Assembly: GCF_000471905.2 (NCBI RefSeq)
Contig: NW_006494789.1
Span: 3,455,822 to 3,519,821, forward strand
Source: Amborella trichopoda
Lineage: Eukaryota; Streptophyta; Magnoliopsida; Amborellales; Amborellaceae
Direction of reading: 5' to 3'
Length of the DNA stretch: 64,000 bases
The notes under the pieces were generated by a model. That model searched no databases and had not been told where the DNA came from. It saw nothing but the letters and a program-made list of their open reading frames with translations. Shown here in pieces: positions 31,786 to 43,794 of this stretch (its first letter is position 1; every line of letters begins with the position of its first letter). The position numbers and the translations under genes are program-made.

Positions 31786-33815
31786 TTGAACCAGCCCCGT
31801 CACTTTGGTCGTGTCTCTGGAGCCCACAAGAGAGCTCAGGGCAATGACCTAATGGAAGATCGAGTCCTTCATCCTCCCCGGCCCAAGATGACTACAATCC
31901 TTGGCCCTCATCCTTTGCCGCACCTGATGGAGACAGCTCTCTCTTGTGTAAGAAGAGCTGACCAGCCGCAACCTAGATCGCAGTTTTGGAGTGAGGTCCA
32001 TCAAAACCTCAAGGCTAAACGTGATAGAGGTCTGCGAATTTTGACCAAAGAAATGACCAAGGTGTTCAGGGCATCCCTCTTTGAGGACCCTCTTCACCTG
32101 AATCCCTTCTATCCTCTTTAGATGATGAAACCTGAAGAAGAGCTCCATCAGCCCTGCACTGTGGTTAGTGTCGTAGAAGATGACCCAACCATTTAATAGC
32201 CACAGTCCCAAGACCGTCGAGAACCTGATCAAATGAGATCGACAAACAAGAGTCGAGTTTAATCAGGGCACACTGGCCCCCTACTGACCGACCTACCACG
32301 CATGACCCGTCAAGTTTGCAAGCCCTCAGTTGTGATGAACGTTGACCTCAATAGTGAAACAATCAGCGTAATGGTCATAGGCGAGCATGGTGATGCGCAG
32401 GAAGAGCGCATGAATAAGTTTGAGGATATGGTGTGCGCAATGATGGAAAAGATCGATCGTATCGATGTTGCACACCAGTCATCTAACCATGAGGTCAATT
32501 CCCATCATTCTGATGGTGCACCTCCAAGGCAGTCCCTTCTTTCTGCCTCACAGGACAATTCTGTCCCTCACCCCATCTCTCAAGCAGACATTGATGCTAT
32601 GGTGACTCGTAGCCTAAAGAATAGACAAATCCCAGGGATACAAGGTGCGACGCCTTATTAAAGGTCGTACCCCTCCTATATTTTACCAGGTTCTGTTTCC
32701 CTCATATTACAAGAAAGGGAAGTTTCCTTTATTGAACGGAGTCACGTCCTCGAACCAACATCTTGCCCACTTTCAAGCAGTATGTCGAGAAATAGTGGCT
32801 GATGGGAGACTTCTTCTCCGTCAGTTTGTTAAAACCCATGACAGCCCAGATTTTAGTAGTATGCTCGACTTCCTCCAAACTCAGTGCATACATGGGAAGA
32901 AATGGAGAAATTGTTCTATCAACGCTTCTATGAAGTCGAGGGAGAGGTTCAAACCATTGAACTTCTCACCCTGACTCAAGATCCTGATGAGGCCATGGAC
33001 CAGTTCGTATCAAGATGAAGAAATTTGGCTTCTCGCCATCCTAATCCTATGCCTGAGAAGGAAGCAGTCCAAACTTGCATGTGGAACAAATGACTCGAGA
33101 TCGTCCTACATGTCGAGGACTCTAATCCGACCTCCATGTCAGAGTAGATCTCTAAATCAGTCCGCATAGAAAGTCTGTCACGCCACCACAGCTGGTCACG
33201 ACAACTATTTGCAGCTCAACAAACAATCGATGTAATGGTAACCCTCGAACTAACACAAGGGGCAGCCAACAGAAAGGAGTAATCAGTGCAGCCGTCACGG
33301 TCATTGATTCACCATAGGCTCCCTCACAAACTTTGGACCTTTTCAAAGGGGTGAGCACATAAAAAATAACACCTCAGGCAGGCAAGCAGCCACAGTCATA
33401 CAATCGAATACCCAACCTTGATCGGGGTGATTATATCACCAGGCATAGGAACAAGGTCTACCCCTTTGAGAAGGAATGGGTCCCTGCACGGTTCTGGTTA
33501 TTATTGGAACAAAATATGATCCGAGTTTCGGAAGTCAAGTTCCCCAAGCAAGCTTACCTTGACACTCAACCAAATTATTGTGCCTACCATCGGAGGATCA
33601 ATCATCCCACAGATGAATTCTACACGCTGAAAGATATTATCGAGGCCCTGATTCAGAAGGGGCAGATAAAGCTTGAAGACTTAAAGAAGGCCTTTGGGGC
33701 AGCCGAGGCCTCCCATGCAGTAACCATTCAAAAGGAAGATGAAATGCCTGGTATCCTCTATGCCTTCTTCATTATAATGCTTCGAAAAGGCATAATCACA
33801 CTCAAATAGGCAAGG
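31786..33815 (+). pseudogene. gag: gag of family B (copy B3, broken)
   Basis: The N-terminal part (32302-32661) has an acidic helix, EERMNKFEDMVCAMMEKIDRI, then QADIDAMVTRSLKNRQI. The capsid part, in shifting frames, reads YKKGKFPLLNGVTSSNQHLAHFQ, DGRLLLRQFVKTH, VQTIELLTLTQDPDEAMDQF and EDSNPTSMS. The nucleocapsid stretch at 33540-33700 reads YCAYHRRINHPTDEF, where the last Cys of C-x2-H-x4-H-x4-C is Phe, followed by YTLKDIIEALIQKGQI. A second knuckle region follows near 33850 (WCPYHQIRVHYLSEC-like). Stops and frameshifts are numerous. The order is the same as in the copy at 50251-56030. Confidence 0.8.
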
Positions 33816-35210
33816 CAACCCCGTCACCTTGCTAAGGGAACTGAAGACTGTTGGTGCCCATATCACCAGATAAGAGTCCATTACCTATCGGAATGCATCA
33901 GTTTCCATGTTGTATTCGCAAAGAAAATACAAGAATATCAGGAATTTTACAACGTCCCAATAAGAGATCTCCAAGTCACTGCTCCATCGGTATAAGAGGA
34001 TCTCCCAAAACAAGACCTTCCCATTAATGACTTAGACTATGTGAAACCCTTGACTTCCTAGCCATGGATAGTCAACCACGGCCGAAGCAGATTCAAGTCC
34101 TTAAGATGAGAAGCAGTTCACCAAGCTAGGGCTGTTCACAAGCCTAGCGAGAGGAATCAAACAGCAACTCAGAAAACAAGAAGAAGGCGGGCACCAAGGG
34201 CTGCTTGTCGATCGCTCAAAGCCCAGTTGAGCAAGAATTTCTCAAGGCCCCTTCCCCCACTGCTAACTTTACTGGACTTTATCCCTGACATGATCCTTCT
34301 TCCTTCTTCATCCTGTCAAGAAGATCTTTCTGTACCATCTTCTACTCAGAGCACATCCGATGAGGGTGATGATGTTAAAAGCACTCCCCGACGGTCTAAG
34401 CATGGAAAAGACCTAAAAGACCCCCTGCACTAGTCCAACCCTGGTGATGACGAAAAAATATGCCCAGATCAGTATGATGAGGGGAATGACCTTAAAAGTC
34501 CCCCACCTTTTAACCCTTCTCCTGTTTCTTCTTCTGCTTATCATTCTTCCTCGTTTATGTCTCTTGCAGGTACAACCTTGATATGTCCTGACTTTGAGGA
34601 TCTCGACAGAGAACTTGAGGGATCAAACATAAATACGACGCATCATAAGCGATTGAGAAAGACCCTGGCACAGGCAGTGGGATTCTTAACAGTCGTTGAC
34701 ACCTTAGCAGCTCAAGCCAAAGCACAGCCGCTTTCCTCAAAGAAGTACAAAACTTGAAGCCAAAGAAACCCTAGTGGTCTCCTGAGCCCGACTTTGAGAA
34801 AAGACTGAGAGAGTCAAGAGGGCAAAGTTTCTACTCTCAAGAAGCTTGCCACATGGTGAAAATCTCAAGAGCAACACCTAGCACCGGGCAGATAAATATC
34901 AGATTGGGGAGGACGCTGCAACCTCCACCATAGAAGTCGAGCACCTTGAAGTTGTCTAGTCCACCACTGCCCCCTAATCCAAAGATTAATCTGCCTATCT
35001 TACAGCTCCCTAGGTCCCTTTCCAATCCCAATAACTCAAACGATCCACCTATTCTCCAATTCCCTAGGACACCTCTGATCCCATATACTCAATCTCTTTC
35101 AAAACCTCAAACCTCCATCACCTAAACCAAACCTGCTGCGAAATCAAGATAGTTAGTAGGCTAAAAAAAACCTCTTCCACCCCAGTCTGCTCCTCAACCC
35201 AATACACGAT
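33816..35210 (+). pseudogene. Gag-protease linker of family B
   Basis: A broken Ser/Pro/Asp-rich reading (34227-34433, 34557-34757) has no domain that I recognise. It fits the long variable linker before the protease in Tat-type elements. Fragments contain an SQNYDVI-like lead into the protease region. Confidence 0.5.
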
Positions 35211-35218
35211 CCAAACAA

Positions 35219-35950
35219 ATGGCAGGACTAGAAGCACAAGGCCTTGATCAAGAGAAGGTGAAATATGATGTGATAGGGCATCTGCGGAAGCTTCCAACTC
35301 TCCTCAGTATCTACGATGCCCTCATGCTCTCGAAGGATTACCAGATGGCTTTGGTTCAGGCTCTCTCTTACTTAGAAGTGTACGAGACCGAAGTAGAACC
35401 TATTGAAGTGGACCTAGCGATTTTGAAAGGATGTATGCCAATCACTATTTCAGAGGATGATCTGTAGTTGGGAGAAAAGTTTCATAATCGCCCTCTCTTT
35501 GTTACTGGTGAATTACATGCGTGCCCCATCAACCGAATTATGTTAGATGGAGGGTCGGCAGTCAACCCTATTCCAAGGAGGATCCTTACTCGATTAGGGT
35601 TAGGGTCCAAAGATCTTACTCTGATGCACATCACAGTTCAAGGGTTCAACCAGTCAGGAGAGAAGCTAGCTAACATAGTTCGCCTTCATTTAAAGATCGG
35701 TGAGTTGAACGATTACACCCAGTTTCATGTAATTAACATCGACACTTCCTGCAACATTCTCCTCGGTCGGCCATCGCTATGACCAGGGAATGGTTCCATC
35801 AACGTTGCTCTAGTGCTCAAGTATAATCAAGAAGGGAGGCAGCATACAGTTTATGCTGGCAAAAGACCTTTCCCTGTAGCCAAGACTCACTATGCCGATG
35901 CTAAATATTACTTTACAGATCTGATGTCGCCTTAGAAGCCGAATGATGGA
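35219..35950 (+). pseudogene. pro: Aspartic protease of family B (copy B3)
   Basis: The part before the active site reads YDVIGHLRKLPTLLSIYDALMLS and YQMALVQALS, typical of Ogre-like elements. A stop separates it from GELHACPINRIMLDGGSAVNPIP (active-site DGGS at about 35548), then ITVQGFNQSGEKLANIVRLHL, FHVINIDTSCNILLGRPSL and, after a further stop, remnants of the SLHQVLKY-like end. The catalytic Asp is present. The protease frame is relatively well kept compared with gag. No RT follows downstream. Confidence 0.85.
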
Positions 35951-36783
35951 AGTCACAAGTTTCTAATCAAGATAGCATCTTTGTCTCATGAAGATGTTGA
36001 GGATGTTGCAAGAACATTGGTGAACATGTTCAAAGAGGAAGAAAGGCAGGGCAGAATTTTACCCTTAACCACTATTCATTCTAATGTCCCAACCATCATC
36101 CCTGAAGAAACTCCTTCTTCGTTTGAAAAGGAGTCTTCGCCCTCAGCCCCAGTTCTGAGCCACCTTGGCTGGAAGATGAACCGGAAGTCATTCTTGAGAT
36201 TGAGCAAGTCATTGGGACATAAATCCTGGCTCCAAAGATCACCTATACATCGGACCATCAGAAAGTCCTGCGTATCCCCATTGCGCTCTTGAAAGCAGAC
36301 GTGGCACGTCAGCCACCGCGAAATATTTTTCAAAGTCCAGTTGCTATAAGTATAGAGGACGCTCCTCAGACCGGTGACTAGCCGAAAGTTCTACTTTTCC
36401 CTAATTTGGTAGGAGGAGAGCAATCTAAGAAAGCGCAACTTTCTTCCCTTCAAGGGCAGGATCCCTTGACAAAATTAAGGAGCGAAGTTCACAGTCTCCA
36501 GAGCCAATTGGAGGTTATGCACATTGCTTCAAAACATCTCAAGGAGTTCGTGCACGAGACCAAAAACTATGATGAGTTTGAAGTAAATGCACCATTAATG
36601 GAGGTCGAAGCCCCTCTTGATTGGACTATTTACAGTAAAAAAGCTCATCAAATAATGAGGAAAATGAATTATGAGCCCTTGACCAATCAAATGTTAAGAA
36701 GAGAAAATGCAACGACTCCCCATTTCGAAACTATTGAAGCCACAACAGCCCGTCATGGGGCTAAACAAGGCTTAGGGTATTAG
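35951..36783 (+). pseudogene. Post-protease region of family B ending GAKQGLGY
   Basis: The open part 36406-36783 has a helix (KLRSEVHSLQSQLEVM), LEAPLDWTIYS-like, and ends ETIEATTARHGAKQGLGY then TAG. In Ogre-type elements a Gly-rich stretch like this lies just before RT. Here the frame ends and there is no RT. The same end (ARHGAKQGLGY and stop) occurs on the minus strand at 49893-50168, so the stop position is shared between two copies and not a private mutation. It is followed after 158 bp by the antisense ORF. Confidence 0.75.
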
Positions 36784-36941
36784 CTCCTTGAAACAATAAA
36801 ATGTCGAAAGGCATTCAAAAAAAGGTGCAGCAAAAGTAAGAAGAGAATGACATCATGCAGCGAAGTCGACCAGAAGATAAAAATAAGAACTTTATTTATG
36901 ATTTAAAACTTTTACAAGTACTGGTAAAATAAAATACATTC
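36784..36941. terminator. Convergent polyadenylation region between gag-pro and antisense ORF (B3)
   Basis: On the plus strand AATAAAATG lies at 36797-36805. On the minus strand an AATAAAGTTC motif is the reverse complement of about 36889-36898. The two ORFs converge with 158 bp between stops. The other copy shows the same: AATAAA on plus at 49764 and on minus in the reverse complement of 49877-49882. Confidence 0.5.
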
Positions 36942-38998
36942 TCAAAACTGATAAATCATCTTATTGATCTTTGCGCTGCACACTGCAGGAGAAGTCTCGG
37001 TGCCCTGAACACACTCCTTCAGTTCGGCCACCATTTTAGTCTCCTTCTCCATCGCCACAGTTTCTGACTCACTCGTGCCATTGAGTTCGGATAAATCTTC
37101 AACCAAAGAGGTCTCCATGGCCCTCCTTTGAACCATCTCCATCTCAAGACCCGTGAATTCCAACCTCAGTATTCACATCTCCTCTCTGATTTCAATCATT
37201 CTCTTGAGGCTTCTTTACACCTCCCTCTTGAGATCCTGCTGACGACTAGTTATCGTGGCCTTCTTCTCAATGCAAGAATCTATCTTTTCGCAATGGCCCA
37301 AGATCGACTCCTCTAGGGAGGCTAGCCTGCTAGTTTCTTCCTCTTGATGTAGCACTCCCAACCGCCAGCTGTCAAACTCATTTAGGGTTGCATTAAAATG
37401 GGAAAGCACTTCTGGTGCACTCCCAATTGTGATGGTCGCAGCAAATTCCCTCAGTTTTGCCAAAGCTTCGCCTAGTTCATTGAAAGGCAACTCCCTTAAG
37501 CCCTGAAGTCTTGCTCGAAGCATGCCCACAATCATGGTAGAAACACCACTTAAAACAGGTCTGGATGATGCTGTTGAGACCATTACTTTCGAAGAAGCCT
37601 TGACGTCAAGGACCGGGCTTGTCGAAGTGACAGCCATCTGAGTCACTGACTCCTCTGGAACGATGGCAAAGTCTAGAGCTTCTTGCTCCTCAGACTCAAA
37701 GGCATCCTCAGCCTAAACCTGCCTGGGTTCTTCAATGCCAGCCTCCCTGCTTTGACCCTCACTTATGGGGACCTCTACTTCTGTCCCAGCAGGCTCTGAA
37801 GAAACCTGTTCCCCTTACTCTTCGCCCTCCTGAACTACCACTTCAGCATTAGAAAGTTTAGGAACTGCGTTTTCCCCTTAGCCTTTGCCAGTCGATTCAC
37901 CCGTAGCCATGGCTTCTTTCATTTGACATGCACCTTCAACAGCTAGAACCTCGACCACAAAGAGTTCAACCCCCGCATCTTCACGACTTGGGTCCACGGG
38001 CGCAACAACCTCTTGGTGCTCAAGCACATCATCAACTACAGGCTCTTCTTCTTGAGTCATAACCCCTGCCTCGGTCGGGGCACTAAGCTCTTGATGCACG
38101 GGGGCCACATCAACATCAGAGTCCCTACATGGGGCAATTGCTTCAGGGCCTTCAGCCTCGTCAGTCTCCATCGAACCCGCCTCTGACTCAGGAACTACCC
38201 TTGGACTCAATGGCATCTCCCCAAGATCTAGAGTCATTTTCAGGTCGGAAGTAACAATAATGGGCTCAGAAGGGCCGGAGTCGTCTACTTCAGTCTTTGA
38301 AGAAGAAGAAAACAATTCAATAGAAACAGAAGATGGTGGAGAAAGCACAAAAGGCCATACTGTTGGAGTTGCTAAAAGATTAGAAAAGGAAGAGCTACCT
38401 CCTTGTTCTGACATCACAGGAAGGATGACACTCTTATGCCTTCGAGTACACCCACTAACTGAAGATGGACGATGAGTGTCGGCAGAGGTCGAGCATTTTC
38501 TTTTCTTCCCCTCTGCCGAAGTAGGAACGACTGCTTCAGAACTCCCTCCCTGAGAAGGACCTTCAGCCAATTTACTATGGGGACCGCTCCCAATCAGTGC
38601 ATTCAAATCCTGAATGGGACACCTCTCATAACCTGCGACCTTGCATCCGTTATCCCACTCGAAGATTGAACTAAGATTATCAAAGATGCTCTCAGTCCTG
38701 TCCTTCATCGCAAGAAAGTCTGGTGAGGTTTCATCAGCTGCTATCTCGCGTGAAAAACCTAAGGCTTTCCAGTTATAGGGATATTCTAGGACAAACACCG
38801 CGTCAGGAGTAGGGGTATCCACTTGTGTCCTCTGTCTGGTATCCTGACGCCAATTACTGTTCTCCCCTTTCTAGGGATGATCAGCATTCCAATATCCTTT
38901 GCTGGTAATCCTCCACCAGTTTGCATAAGCCTCAGTCATTGGGACCCTTCTGCCGAAGTGAGGCAACACATACTTGCCGATTTCCATTATTTCGAGAC
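36942..38998 (-). pseudogene. C-terminal half of B antisense PMD-like protein (copy B3)
   Basis: On the minus strand, 38822-37878 is open for 314 codons. It starts with FVLEYPYNWKALGFSREIA and FLAMKDRTESIFDNLSSIFEW, then a Ser-rich, basic patch (GKKRKCSTSADT, CTRRHKS) and a long acidic, Pro/Ser/Glu-rich tail. After some stops it continues at 37646-37215 (RARLQGLRELPFNELGEALAKL, SAPEVLSHFNATLNE) and 37163-36942, a coiled coil. The same order is found in the copies at 46640-49690 and 56214-59430. The N-terminal PMD half is missing because an A LTR begins at 38999. The product is possibly nuclear (basic patch); this is inference. Confidence 0.7.
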
Positions 38999-39702
38999 TG
39001 TAGACGCCCCATTTTAAATCTGATAAATTCTATGATTTCCTAAACGTTTAGGATCACACTTAAACAAGTAAACCCAAATCTATAGTTCACACAACCTACC
39101 TTGTGGTTTAGAATCAGTTTGCCTACCTGGAACCCTATAGAAACCTTGTTTTGACCCAAATTTATGTAAACACACTATTTTACCAAGCAAATCATTAAAT
39201 ATAGTAAACAAAATCCGTTTTGACCCAAATTTTCTTTTAGAGCTTCACAAGAGACAGAGGAAGACACCCAAATTGAAAAACACCAATTTGGACAAGTTTT
39301 GGTTTTGGCGACAGAGGGCGTGCTTCCCAGGTGACACAAGGCGTGTCGCCCAAGTCATCTTGTAATTAAAAATAGTAAAAAAATCCATTTTAACCCAAAT
39401 TTTCTCTGAGAGATTCACAAGACACCTAGGAGCACATCAGAAGTGAAAAATCTCAATTTCAACCAAAATTGATTGTGCGACAGGAGGCGTGACACCCAGT
39501 TCCAATCAGCCCCAAATCAAATTTTGACTTTTTCAATTTACCTGAGTGACATGCCCTGTGCCGCCCAGGTGACATGACTCGTGCCGCCAAAATCCGTGCC
39601 CCAAATTTTGATATGTTTGACTTGGGATTTGTTGGTTATGGATGTATATCCTTTCCAACAGGTCTTGGGCCTTTGTATATCCCTTTTTTCTGGTTACTTA
39701 AG
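38999..39702 (+). mobile_element. Family A LTR 5' part (copy A3)
   Basis: It starts TGTAGACGCCCC and follows the A LTR through CCTAAACGTTTAGGATCACAC, a TTTTGACCCA motif, AGCTTCACAAGAG (twice, about 39240 and 39410) and GTGTCGCC dyads. It is cut at 39702 by the palindrome of B sequence. The piece at 40313-40497 appears to be the continuation of A, since it resembles 11130-11260. This insertion truncates the PMD ORF at 38998. Confidence 0.75.
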
Positions 39703-40312
39703 GAAAGGTGAGGTTTGTTGACCCACCTGTCTCATAACATTTGCCATATATGTGTGATTTGCAAGAAATAGGAGAATACAAGTCAATGGAGGCGATTCCG
39801 AACCAGTTTTACTACTGGGGGGCTTTCTTTGTTATCTAAGAGGGCACCCACGTGAGTCAACTCGAGTAAGTCTTGAACCCACCTTAAATTTCTCTCTCAT
39901 CAGCTGGTCACCTGCCCTTGTTCTCGAACGAGGTTTCCGAGAGAGCGATCTCAAAGTTCTGGGTCTCCCTGAAACCCGAGATGCTTACTGCCCGATTATC
40001 CTGATCCGGAGGGCAAGATCGAGGCCCCTAACCAACGGGAGAAGAGAGAGAAAGAAAAGAGAGAGAGAAGAGAGAAGGAGAAGAGAAAGAAGAGAAAGAA
40101 GGGAAGAAAAGAGATGAAGGAAGATAAACATGGATAGTGATGAGGTCCCACCGTCTATGGCAGAGGAAAAAGAAAAGAGAAAGTAACATGGATGACGATG
40201 GGGTTCCGCTGTCCATGACAAAGGAGAGAGAAAAGAGAAGAAAGCATGGATGATGACGAGATCCCACCGTTCATGACCATGGAGAGAGAAGAAAGACAGA
40301 AGCATGGATGAC
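39703..40312 (+). repeat. Palindrome arm 1 (B LTR end plus LTR array segment)
   Basis: The arm consists of a plus-strand B LTR 3' end (39703-40034, ending CCTAACCA) fused to a minus-strand B LTR array segment (40035-40312). Reverse-complemented, it matches 40498-41107 with about ten differences in 610 bases by eye, all of them transitions. Confidence 0.85.
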
Positions 40313-40497
40313 CAAAAATGTTTTTTACTTCATACAGATACTTTCTATTTGCTTTTTCCTGTTTACTTTGTTTTAGTTTATTCTATCATAAATATATGTT
40401 TTTTCTTCTTCTTAAAACTTTAACGTAATATTATTTCATCAATATTAACAAGAAAAAATAAAAAACAACTAATAAAACAAACTGTTTTGAACGGTTT
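40313..40497 (+). mobile_element. Palindrome spacer, family A leader-like (AT-rich)
   Basis: This 185-bp AT-rich spacer between the arms resembles the A leader at 11130-11260: TTATTTCATCAATAT, AAAAAATAAAAAAC and TTTTAGTTTATTCTA-like words. It is probably a continuation of the A3 copy, in the same orientation as 38999-39702, with about 1 kb of A missing between. Confidence 0.55.
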
Positions 40498-41107
40498 GTC
40501 ATCCATGCTTCTGTCTTTCTTCTCTCTCCATGGTCATGAACGGTGGGATCTCATCATCATCCATGCTTTCTTCTCTTTTCTCTCTCCTTTGTCATGGACA
40601 GCGGAACCCCATCGTCATCCATGTTACTTTCTCTTTTCTTTTTCCTCTGCCATAGACGGTGGGACCTCATCACTATCCATGTTTATCTTCCTTCATCTCT
40701 TTTCTTCCCTTCTTTCTCTTCTTTCTCTTCTCCTTCTCTCTTCTCTCTCTCTTTTCTTTCTCTCTCTTCTCCCGTTGGTTAGGGGCCTCGATCTTGCCCT
40801 CCGGATCAGGATAATCGGGCAGTAAGCATCTCGGGTTTCAGGGAGATCCGGAACTTTGAGATCGCTCTCTCGGAAACCTCGTTCGAGAACAAGGGCAGGT
40901 GACCAACTGATGAGAGAGAAATTTAAGGTGGGTTCAGGACTTACTCGAGCTGACTCACGTGGGTGCCCTCTTAGATAACAAAGAAAGCCCCCCAGTAGTA
41001 AAACTGGTTCGGAATCGCCTCCATTGGCTTGTATTCTCCTGTTTCTTGCAAACCACACATATATGGTAAATGTTATGAGACAGGTGGGTCAACAAACCTC
41101 ACCTTTC
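40498..41107 (-). repeat. Palindrome arm 2
   Basis: Arm 2 is the inverted partner of 39703-40312, of equal length. From 40776 on it is simultaneously the 3' end of the minus-strand B LTR that continues to 43383. Its inner part (40498-40775) has CATGGACAGCGGAACCC-like dyad units as in the LTR array at 53900-54060, but in the opposite orientation to that LTR end. Confidence 0.85.
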
Positions 41108-43383
41108 GTTTTTGGTGAATGCACACATGGGTGAACATTCAAAAAGAGGAAAAGAAGAGTGAGAGAAGAAGGATGGGGGAGAGAAGAATTTGACCAAGCG
41201 GGGAGATCAACACAATGACTAAACCAATAAGTAATTGACCTGACGTGGCAGTAAAACGGGCTCGCTAACTTAGACCGGCTCAACATAATTACTACTAGAT
41301 GACAATACCAATACTGACTGGCTAGACATGGTGGCTAGTCTGTCATGGCGATAAAGTTGGAACAGTAACTCTGACGAGCACAACAACATTATGGCTAAAC
41401 GACAAGACTACCATAAAAGGCTAATCTCCACCCTTCTTAATGAAACGAAAGAGTGAGAGAAAGAAAGAGAAAAAGATCAGAAAGGGATAGAAGAGAAGAA
41501 TGGGAAAGGAATAGAAAGAATGGGAGAAAGAGAAAGAAAGGAGAAGAAGAGTGTGAGAGAGGATAGAAGAAAGGGGCAAAGACAAACACAGACAACAATG
41601 AGAGGAGGAGAAATAAACTTATTCGACAATATGTTCCCGCCGGCTATGATGAGTAAGGAAAAGAAGGTGAAGGCATAGGCGGCAATGTGCTTACGCCAAT
41701 GTCACAGAAGAGAGAGAAAGAGGGAGACACAAGTAGCGCTAGGCCGTCGCTGGCTGTGGTGGGAGAAGTGGCATGAGAAGACACAGGCGGCGCTAAGCCT
41801 TCATCGACTATGTTAGACAAAGAAGAGAGAGAGGACATAGACAATGCTAAGTCATCTCTGGCTGGGTTAGAAGAAGAGGAGAAAGAAAACATAGGCAACG
41901 TTAAGCTTCGCCGGTCGGGCCAGAAGAAGAAAAGAGAGGGGGAGACATAGGCAATGCTAGACCTTCACCGACTGTGTCCGAAGAAGAAAAGAGGAAAGAC
42001 AGAGTTTTTAGTAGAGGTCCGCTATGGGCAAATAGAGAAAAGAAACAAAAATCACGGGAAGAGAGACATGATCGACCAGAGGATGAATTGGGCCCAAACA
42101 TGGGTGGACGCCCAAAAACTACCTAAAGTTGAAGATAATTACAATTTAATTGAATTAAAAGAAATTCTAAAAATGGGTGCAAAAGGATTGTTTTGCCCCT
42201 GCCTAACAATGTGTGGAATTTCAGAATAGTCCCTGCTGTTGCTCAAGAACTTGTGTGATGTTCCATGACTGATCTGGGGTTGTTCTGATGCCTGTTTGAT
42301 CGAAAGATGATTGTTTTCTTGTGGGGCTCGGCATGACGATCGATTTGATACCAATTTCGAGCCATGAATCATGTTTTTGAGCCATGATCATGAGACTTAA
42401 ATTTTGGATGAATCTTGAAAACTTCGGATTGATAGTGTGCTCATTTCTTCGGTTTCTTTTTTGAAACACACTGAGCATGCCATCACGATCACGTTGCCAC
42501 AAACGTAGCTCGATTTCGTGTCCGGACAAAGATTTCGTCGCCTTGGATATTTTGTCGGAATCTTGAAATCCGGCAGCTAGAATTTACAGCAGCTTTGATG
42601 CCTCTGTGTGTGAAATCCAACCGTTCATCGTACGTAAAGTTTAGACCAGAGATAGCCTCGGACCATACACACATAATGCAATTAGTTTCATACCAATCGG
42701 TTATGCGAGGGTCATGATTTGGCTGCTCGAATGAGGCATGCTGATGTTGAATTTTCTACAATTTTCTTCACGGATCAGCAACGTCTTTCTAGTTTTTCTC
42801 CTTGCTCGGGCATCGTCACGGGGCATAGAACATATCAAAACTCTCGTCTTAATGAGACAAACACACTCTTTGAGCATGATTCAACTTGGAACGAGTGAGA
42901 TATGGGCCCTGAAAGTGACTGCTCGTGACTGTGAAAACAACCACCTTTAATGGTGCTTTGGTGTAGGGTGGCCACACGGGAATAGTGTTCGGCCTACTCC
43001 TTTTCAATATTTTACTCATAACATTGTCCTGGAGTGCTCGATTAAGATGAAACTTGACCCACATGGGTTTTCAACTATTTCGGATCCAATGGAGGTAGTC
43101 CCATAGCTGTTTGATGTACCAAAAATATAACTCTAGTTATGAGGTCCATATCAGGGTGCTAGAGGCCGATTTTGTCGAAATTGTTTCTTTGTTTTTACTG
43201 CCTTAGACAAGTCTGTTCATAATAAAACTTAGCAATTACCCTTTTGGATTTCTGATGAAGATATTGACCAGCTTTGGGGTAATTCTGAGACTGTCAAAAT
43301 TTCCACTGTTCTGTAGGCTTTATTGACCTGCTTCCTCTTTATTCCGCATCAGGGACCAAGGTGCTGAAAAATGTGTTCAAACA
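40776..43383 (-). mobile_element. Family B 3' LTR on the minus strand (copy B4, about 2.6 kb)
   Basis: On the minus strand it starts TGTTTGAACACAT at 43383 and ends CCTAACCA at 40776. It aligns along its length with the LTRs at 27316 and 60347, including the hairpin array (41690-41990, with CAGCCGGCGAAGCTTAAC-like units). The stretch that should hold the TATA box and CT tract is missing: after CCCAATTC (about 42085) the sequence goes to unrelated DNA and directly to the array, which explains the shorter length. It lies next to promoter region P3, as expected for the 3' end of a B element. Confidence 0.85.
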
Positions 43384-43794
43384 GATTGCCTAGACAAATG
43401 TTGTGCATCGAGAGAAGTGAGAAGGACAACATTAAGAAAATTTTCTTCGGCTTTATTACTTTTTTCTTCCTAGACACAAGACCACATGAACGTTGAGGAG
43501 ATTCACGCAATGGTGCAACCAGGATGCTCAGACGTAGGGATGCATTGTTCGCATGTTTGTCCGTGGAGCCTTTAGGGGTAGAAAAGACTTTTTTGAGGTA
43601 TCTTATCGAAGTCCTCACCCTCGTGTGGTCTGTTTGCGATTCTGAAGCTGAGGATTTTGTACGGACCTCGTTAGTCAGAATCAGGCCCGTCTAGCAATTG
43701 AGTGCCATGTCGAAGGGCATTGTTCCCATTTGGTCTGGGTTTCTTTATCTTGGATAGACAACAAAAGAGCCTTTGGTCGATGCTCGTCTGTATC

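Noticed and set aside
36076-36333. Minus-strand ORF antisense to the post-protease region
   Set aside because: A shadow of the plus-strand coding region; the equivalent is not seen in copy B4.
39985-40825. Two nearly identical ORFs (106 and 112 codons) in opposite orientation
   Set aside because: They lie in the palindrome arms and read an LTR array and LTR end. Their similarity reflects the inverted repeat, not a gene family.
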